Below are positions 6,097 through 9,378 of a stretch of DNA of 9,378 nucleotides, in pieces; within the stretch, counting starts at the first letter, position 1; the number at the start of each line of letters is the position of its first letter. The stretch is from an uncultured Anaerotruncus sp. (GTDB lineage: Bacteria; Bacillota; Clostridia; Oscillospirales; Ruminococcaceae), in NCBI RefSeq assembly GCF_902490045.1, contig NZ_CABUCJ010000096.1, forward strand, positions 1 through 9,378, read 5' to 3'. The position numbers and the translations under genes were made by a program. The notes below the pieces were generated by a model, which saw only the letters and a program-made list of their open reading frames with translations, was not told the DNA's origin and ran no database searches.

Positions 6097-8796
6097 ATGG
6101 ATGAACAGCGCCTCGACCCCGACCAGCTTCTTACCCGGATCAGGGAGGAGAAGCCCAAGGAAAGCCGGGGCCGCCTGAAGATCTTTTTCGGATATGCCGC
6201 CGGCGTCGGCAAGACCTACGCGATGCTCGAAGCCGCGCACGCCGCGAAAGACGCGGGCGTGGACGTGGTGGCGGGCTACATCGAGCCGCACACCCGGCCC
6301 GCCACGCTCGAACTGCTCGACGGGCTCGAGCGGCTGCCGCCGCTCTCCCTCGCCTACAAGGGGGTCGCGCTGCGGGAGTTCGACCTCGACGGCGCGATCG
6401 CGCGGCGCCCCCAGCTTATCCTGGTGGACGAGCTGGCCCACACGAACGCCGAGGGCTGCCGCCACCGCAAGCGCTGCCAGGACATCGAGGAGCTTCTCAA
6501 GGCGGGCGTCGACGTCTACACGACGGTGAACGTCCAGCACATCGAAAGCCTCAACGACATTGTGGCCTCGATCACGGGGGTGATCGTGCGGGAGCGGGTG
6601 CCGGACAGCGTCTTTGACTCCGCCGACCAGGTCAAGCTTGTGGACATCGAGCCGGACGACCTGATCGAACGGCTGTCGGAGGGGAAAATCTATGCCTCCG
6701 ACCAGGCGCACCGGGCGCTCGGGCACTTCTTCACGCGGGAGAACCTCGTGGCCCTGCGGGAGATCGCGCTGCGCCGCACCGCCGACCGGGTGAACCGCAT
6801 CGCGGAACGCGGCAAGCCGCTGGGCGCGGACTACTACACCGAGGAGCACATCCTCATCTGCCTGTCGAGCTCCCCCTCCAACGCCAAGGTCATCCGCACC
6901 GCGGCCCGCATGGCGGGGGCGTTCCACGGAAGCTTTACCGCCCTCTTCGTCGAGACGCCCGGCACCGCCGAGCTGGACGGCGAAAACCGCGGCCGCCTGC
7001 GGGAAAACCTGCGGCTGGCCGAGCAGCTCGGCGCGCACATCGCCACCGTCTATGGGGAGGACATCCCGGCGCAGATCGCGGAATACGCCAAGGTGAGCGG
7101 CGTCTCGAAGATCGTCATCGGCCGCTCGAACAACAGGAAGGGCCTCTTCTCCCGCCGCCAGAACCTGGTGGAGCGGCTGACCGTGCTCGCGCCCAACATC
7201 GACATCCACATCATCCCCGACAACGCGCCCCCCTACGCCGCCGCGCGGGGCTGGCGGAAGGTGTCCGCCGGGCTTTCGGGGACGGATACCCTCAAGACGG
7301 CCGGAATCCTCGCGGCCGCCTCCTTGGTTTCCATGCTCTTCTACCGCTGGAACTTCCGTGAGGCGAACATCATCACTGTCTATATCCTCGGCGTGCTCTT
7401 CGTGGCGATGTGCACCCGCAGTAGAATTTACGGCGCGGCCGCCTCGCTGCTCAGCGTGCTCGCCTTCAACTACTTCTTTACCGATCCCTACCTCACCTTC
7501 CGCTTCAACGACCCCGGCTACTACGTCACCTTCGGCGTCATGTTCATGGCGTCCTTCCTGACGAGCACGCTGACCATGCGGGTCCGCAGTCAGGCGCGGC
7601 AGGCCGCGATGAAGGCCTACCGCACCGAGGTCCTGCTCGAAACGAGCCAGAAGCTCCTACGCGCCGAGACCGAGCGGGAGGCGTTTGAACAGATGTCCGG
7701 CCAGCTCCTGCGCCTGCTGAATAAGACGGTGCTCCTCTATCCGCTCACCGCGGCGGGGCCCGGGGAGCCCGGCGTCTGGACCGCGCCGGGCGCCCAGGGG
7801 GATCCCGCCCGGTATACGACGGCGGATGAGCGCGCGGCGGCCCACTGGGTCTACCGCAACAACAAGCACGCCGGCGCGACGACCGACACGCTGCCCGGCT
7901 CCAAATGCCTCTACCTCGCGGTGCGCAACCACGATACCGTCTACGCGGTGGTGGGCATCGCGATGGACGACGGCGCGCCGCTCGACGTCTTTGACCGCAA
8001 CATCCTGATCGCGATGCTGGGCGAATTCGCCCTCGCGCTGGAGAAGATGCGGGAGGCCGAGCAGAAGAAGCGGATTTCCATGCAGGTGGAGCAGGAGCAG
8101 CTGCGCGCCAACCTGCTGCGCGCGATCTCCCACGACCTGCGCACCCCGTTGACGAGCATTTCCGGAAACGCGGGCATCCTGATGGGGAGCGCGGAAAAGC
8201 TCGGCGAGGAGAAGAAGCACCAGCTCTACACCGACATCTACGACGATTCGATGTGGCTGATCAACCTGGTGGAAAACCTGCTGTCGGTGACGCGGATTGA
8301 AAACGGCACGATGAACATCCGCATGGAGCCCGAGCTGCTTGACGAGGTGATCGGGGAGGCGCTCCGGCACCTGAGCCGCCGGAGCTGCGAGCACACGATC
8401 GCCACCGTGCAGGAGGACGACCTGCTGATGGCGCGGATGGATTCCCGGCTGATCATCCAGGTGATCATCAACATCGTGGACAACGCCGTCAAATACACCC
8501 CGCCCGGCAGCCGCATCACGGTCACCGCCCGGCGGGAGGGGGAGATGGTCCGGGTGGAGATCGCGGACGACGGCGGGGGCATCCCCGACGAAGCCAAGGA
8601 GAAGCTCTTCCAGATGTTCTACACCGCGCAGAATAAGCGCGGGGGGGACGGCCGCCGCGGGCTGGGACTGGGGCTCTCGCTCTGCAAATCGATCATCACC
8701 GCCCACGGCGGGACGATCACGGTGCGGGACAACATCCCGCACGGCACCGTATTTTCCTTTACACTGCAAGCGGAAGAGGTGAACTGCCATGAATAA
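6097..8796 (+). CDS. kdpD: KdpD, osmosensitive K+ sensor histidine kinase
   Basis: An 899-residue sensor kinase of normal KdpD length that phosphorylates KdpE when K+ is limiting. Domain order is complete: the N-terminal KdpD domain with a Walker A-like GYAAGVGKT (32-40) and Walker B-like LVDELAHTN (109-117); a universal-stress-protein domain (about 250-375); four membrane helices (about 402-417, 424-439, 445-462, 475-492); an arginine-containing stretch (495-505); a GAF-like region (about 515-650); the dimerisation/phospho-acceptor helix with H679 in SHDLRTP; and the ATPase domain with N792-x3-N796, DDGGG (824-828) and GLGLGLS (855-861). The stress-protein domain carries S257-S-S259, 20 residues, then FTALF (280-284), like the c-di-AMP site of S. 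aureus KdpD. The gene runs opposite to kdpFABC and overlaps kdpE by eight bases. Confidence 0.97.
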   Translation: MDEQRLDPDQLLTRIREEKPKESRGRLKIFFGYAAGVGKTYAMLEAAHAAKDAGVDVVAGYIEPHTRPATLELLDGLERLPPLSLAYKGVALREFDLDGAIARRPQLILVDELAHTNAEGCRHRKRCQDIEELLKAGVDVYTTVNVQHIESLNDIVASITGVIVRERVPDSVFDSADQVKLVDIEPDDLIERLSEGKIYASDQAHRALGHFFTRENLVALREIALRRTADRVNRIAERGKPLGADYYTEEHILICLSSSPSNAKVIRTAARMAGAFHGSFTALFVETPGTAELDGENRGRLRENLRLAEQLGAHIATVYGEDIPAQIAEYAKVSGVSKIVIGRSNNRKGLFSRRQNLVERLTVLAPNIDIHIIPDNAPPYAAARGWRKVSAGLSGTDTLKTAGILAAASLVSMLFYRWNFREANIITVYILGVLFVAMCTRSRIYGAAASLLSVLAFNYFFTDPYLTFRFNDPGYYVTFGVMFMASFLTSTLTMRVRSQARQAAMKAYRTEVLLETSQKLLRAETEREAFEQMSGQLLRLLNKTVLLYPLTAAGPGEPGVWTAPGAQGDPARYTTADERAAAHWVYRNNKHAGATTDTLPGSKCLYLAVRNHDTVYAVVGIAMDDGAPLDVFDRNILIAMLGEFALALEKMREAEQKKRISMQVEQEQLRANLLRAISHDLRTPLTSISGNAGILMGSAEKLGEEKKHQLYTDIYDDSMWLINLVENLLSVTRIENGTMNIRMEPELLDEVIGEALRHLSRRSCEHTIATVQEDDLLMARMDSRLIIQVIINIVDNAVKYTPPGSRITVTARREGEMVRVEIADDGGGIPDEAKEKLFQMFYTAQNKRGGDGRRGLGLGLSLCKSIITAHGGTITVRDNIPHGTVFSFTLQAEEVNCHE

Positions 8797-9378
8797 GACA
8801 TCCATCCTCGTGGTCGAGGACGACAAGGCGGTCCGGAACCTGATCGCCACCACGCTGGAGACGCAGGGCTATGACTACCTGACCGCCGAGACGGGCGCGT
8901 CCGCGCTGATGCAGGCGGTGTCCGGCCATCCGGACATCATCATCCTCGATCTCGGCCTGCCCGATATGGACGGGGTCGAGATCATCAGGAAGGTGCGCGG
9001 CTGGAGCAGCCTGCCGATCATCGTGGTGAGCGCGCGCAGCGAGGACCGCGACAAGATCAGCGCCCTCGACGCGGGGGCGGACGACTATCTGACCAAGCCG
9101 TTCTCGGCGGACGAGCTGCTCGCCCGCGTGCGGGTGGCGCTGCGGCGCATCCGCTACGACAGCGCGCGGCAGGGGACGGAGAGCAGCGTCTTTGAAAACG
9201 GGGGGCTCAAAATCGACTACGCGGCGGGCTGCGCCTATGTGGACGGCGAGGAGGTCCACCTCACGCCGATTGAATACAAGCTGCTTTGCCTGCTGGCGCG
9301 CAATGTCGGGAAGGTGCTCACCCACAACATGATCCTCAAGGAGATCTGGGGCAACGTCCTGCCGAGCGACACCCCCTC
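8789..9378 (+). CDS. kdpE: KdpE, OmpR-family response regulator (3' end outside window)
   Basis: The first 196 codons of a regulator that usually has about 225-235 residues; the end is cut by the window edge, not by a mutation. The receiver domain (1-120) has acidic residues E10-D11-D12, phospho-acceptor D54 in ILDLGLPDMDG, switch residue S81 and K103 in the KPF motif. A winged-helix DNA-binding domain starts near residue 130 and includes LTPIEYKLLCLLARN and VLTHNMILKEIWG; the recognition helix that follows in this family is missing from the window. It is the partner of KdpD and presumably activates kdpFABC. Its ATG lies within the end of kdpD (overlap ATGAATAA, 8789-8796), with GAGG at 8776-8779 as ribosome-binding site, indicating coupled expression of the pair. 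Confidence 0.96.
   Translation, partial: MNKTSILVVEDDKAVRNLIATTLETQGYDYLTAETGASALMQAVSGHPDIIILDLGLPDMDGVEIIRKVRGWSSLPIIVVSARSEDRDKISALDAGADDYLTKPFSADELLARVRVALRRIRYDSARQGTESSVFENGGLKIDYAAGCAYVDGEEVHLTPIEYKLLCLLARNVGKVLTHNMILKEIWGNVLPSDTP

Noticed and set aside
6049..7209. A 386-codon minus-strand open frame opposite the start of kdpD
   Set aside because: Antisense to the motif-bearing N-terminus of KdpD, with the same biased composition and no domain.
7657..8853. A 398-codon minus-strand open frame opposite the kinase domain of KdpD
   Set aside because: Antisense to the H-box and ATP-binding motifs and translated as His/Arg/Val-rich sequence; a shadow frame.

Overview
The window is a compact, GC-rich bacterial region. 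By inspection it is well above 60 % G+C, apart from an AT-richer stretch at about 5,870-6,080. Coding is dense, ribosome-binding sites are strong AGGAGG-type, there is an ApbE lipoprotein, and KdpD carries a motif described for a Gram-positive c-di-AMP receptor. Together these suggest a high-GC member of the Firmicutes, probably Clostridia of the gut Oscillospirales type. That placement is inferred from style; the window has no phylogenetic marker such as rRNA.

Layout. Bases 1-103 are the 3' end of an unidentified plus-strand gene, followed by a strong hairpin terminator (120-153). Next is apbE (169-1215), a secreted FAD:protein FMN transferase lipoprotein. It converges on a minus-strand kdp operon across a 114-bp gap holding three hairpins: a 12-bp terminator-like stem and a tandem pair that looks like a dispersed intergenic repeat. 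The kdp structural operon reads right to left: kdpF (5867-5778, a 29-residue peptide that is easy to miss), kdpA, kdpB and kdpC (ending at 1330). An AT-rich divergent control region (5868-6096) separates it from kdpD and kdpE, which read left to right. kdpE is cut off by the window end.

How the genes work together. KdpFABC is the high-affinity, ATP-driven K+ uptake pump: KdpA is the channel-like K+ subunit, KdpB the P-type ATPase, KdpC the periplasmic-side accessory subunit and KdpF a small stabilising peptide. KdpD (sensor kinase) and KdpE (OmpR-type regulator) switch the pump on when K+ is short. All catalytic motifs examined are intact, so the system looks functional. The control region contains three 11-bp-spaced CTTAAC/CTTTAC repeats, the expected geometry for an OmpR-family regulator. 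The likely kdpF promoter has an extended -10 and no recognisable -35, as expected for an activator-dependent promoter. The universal-stress-protein domain of KdpD carries the SxS-X20-FTAx(Y/F) signature known for c-di-AMP binding in Staphylococcus aureus KdpD, suggesting a second-messenger input.

I found no mobile element, CRISPR array, tRNA, rRNA or clearly new biological system. The most useful second-look items are the c-di-AMP motif, the regulatory repeats, kdpF, the terminator placed directly before apbE and the paired-hairpin intergenic element.
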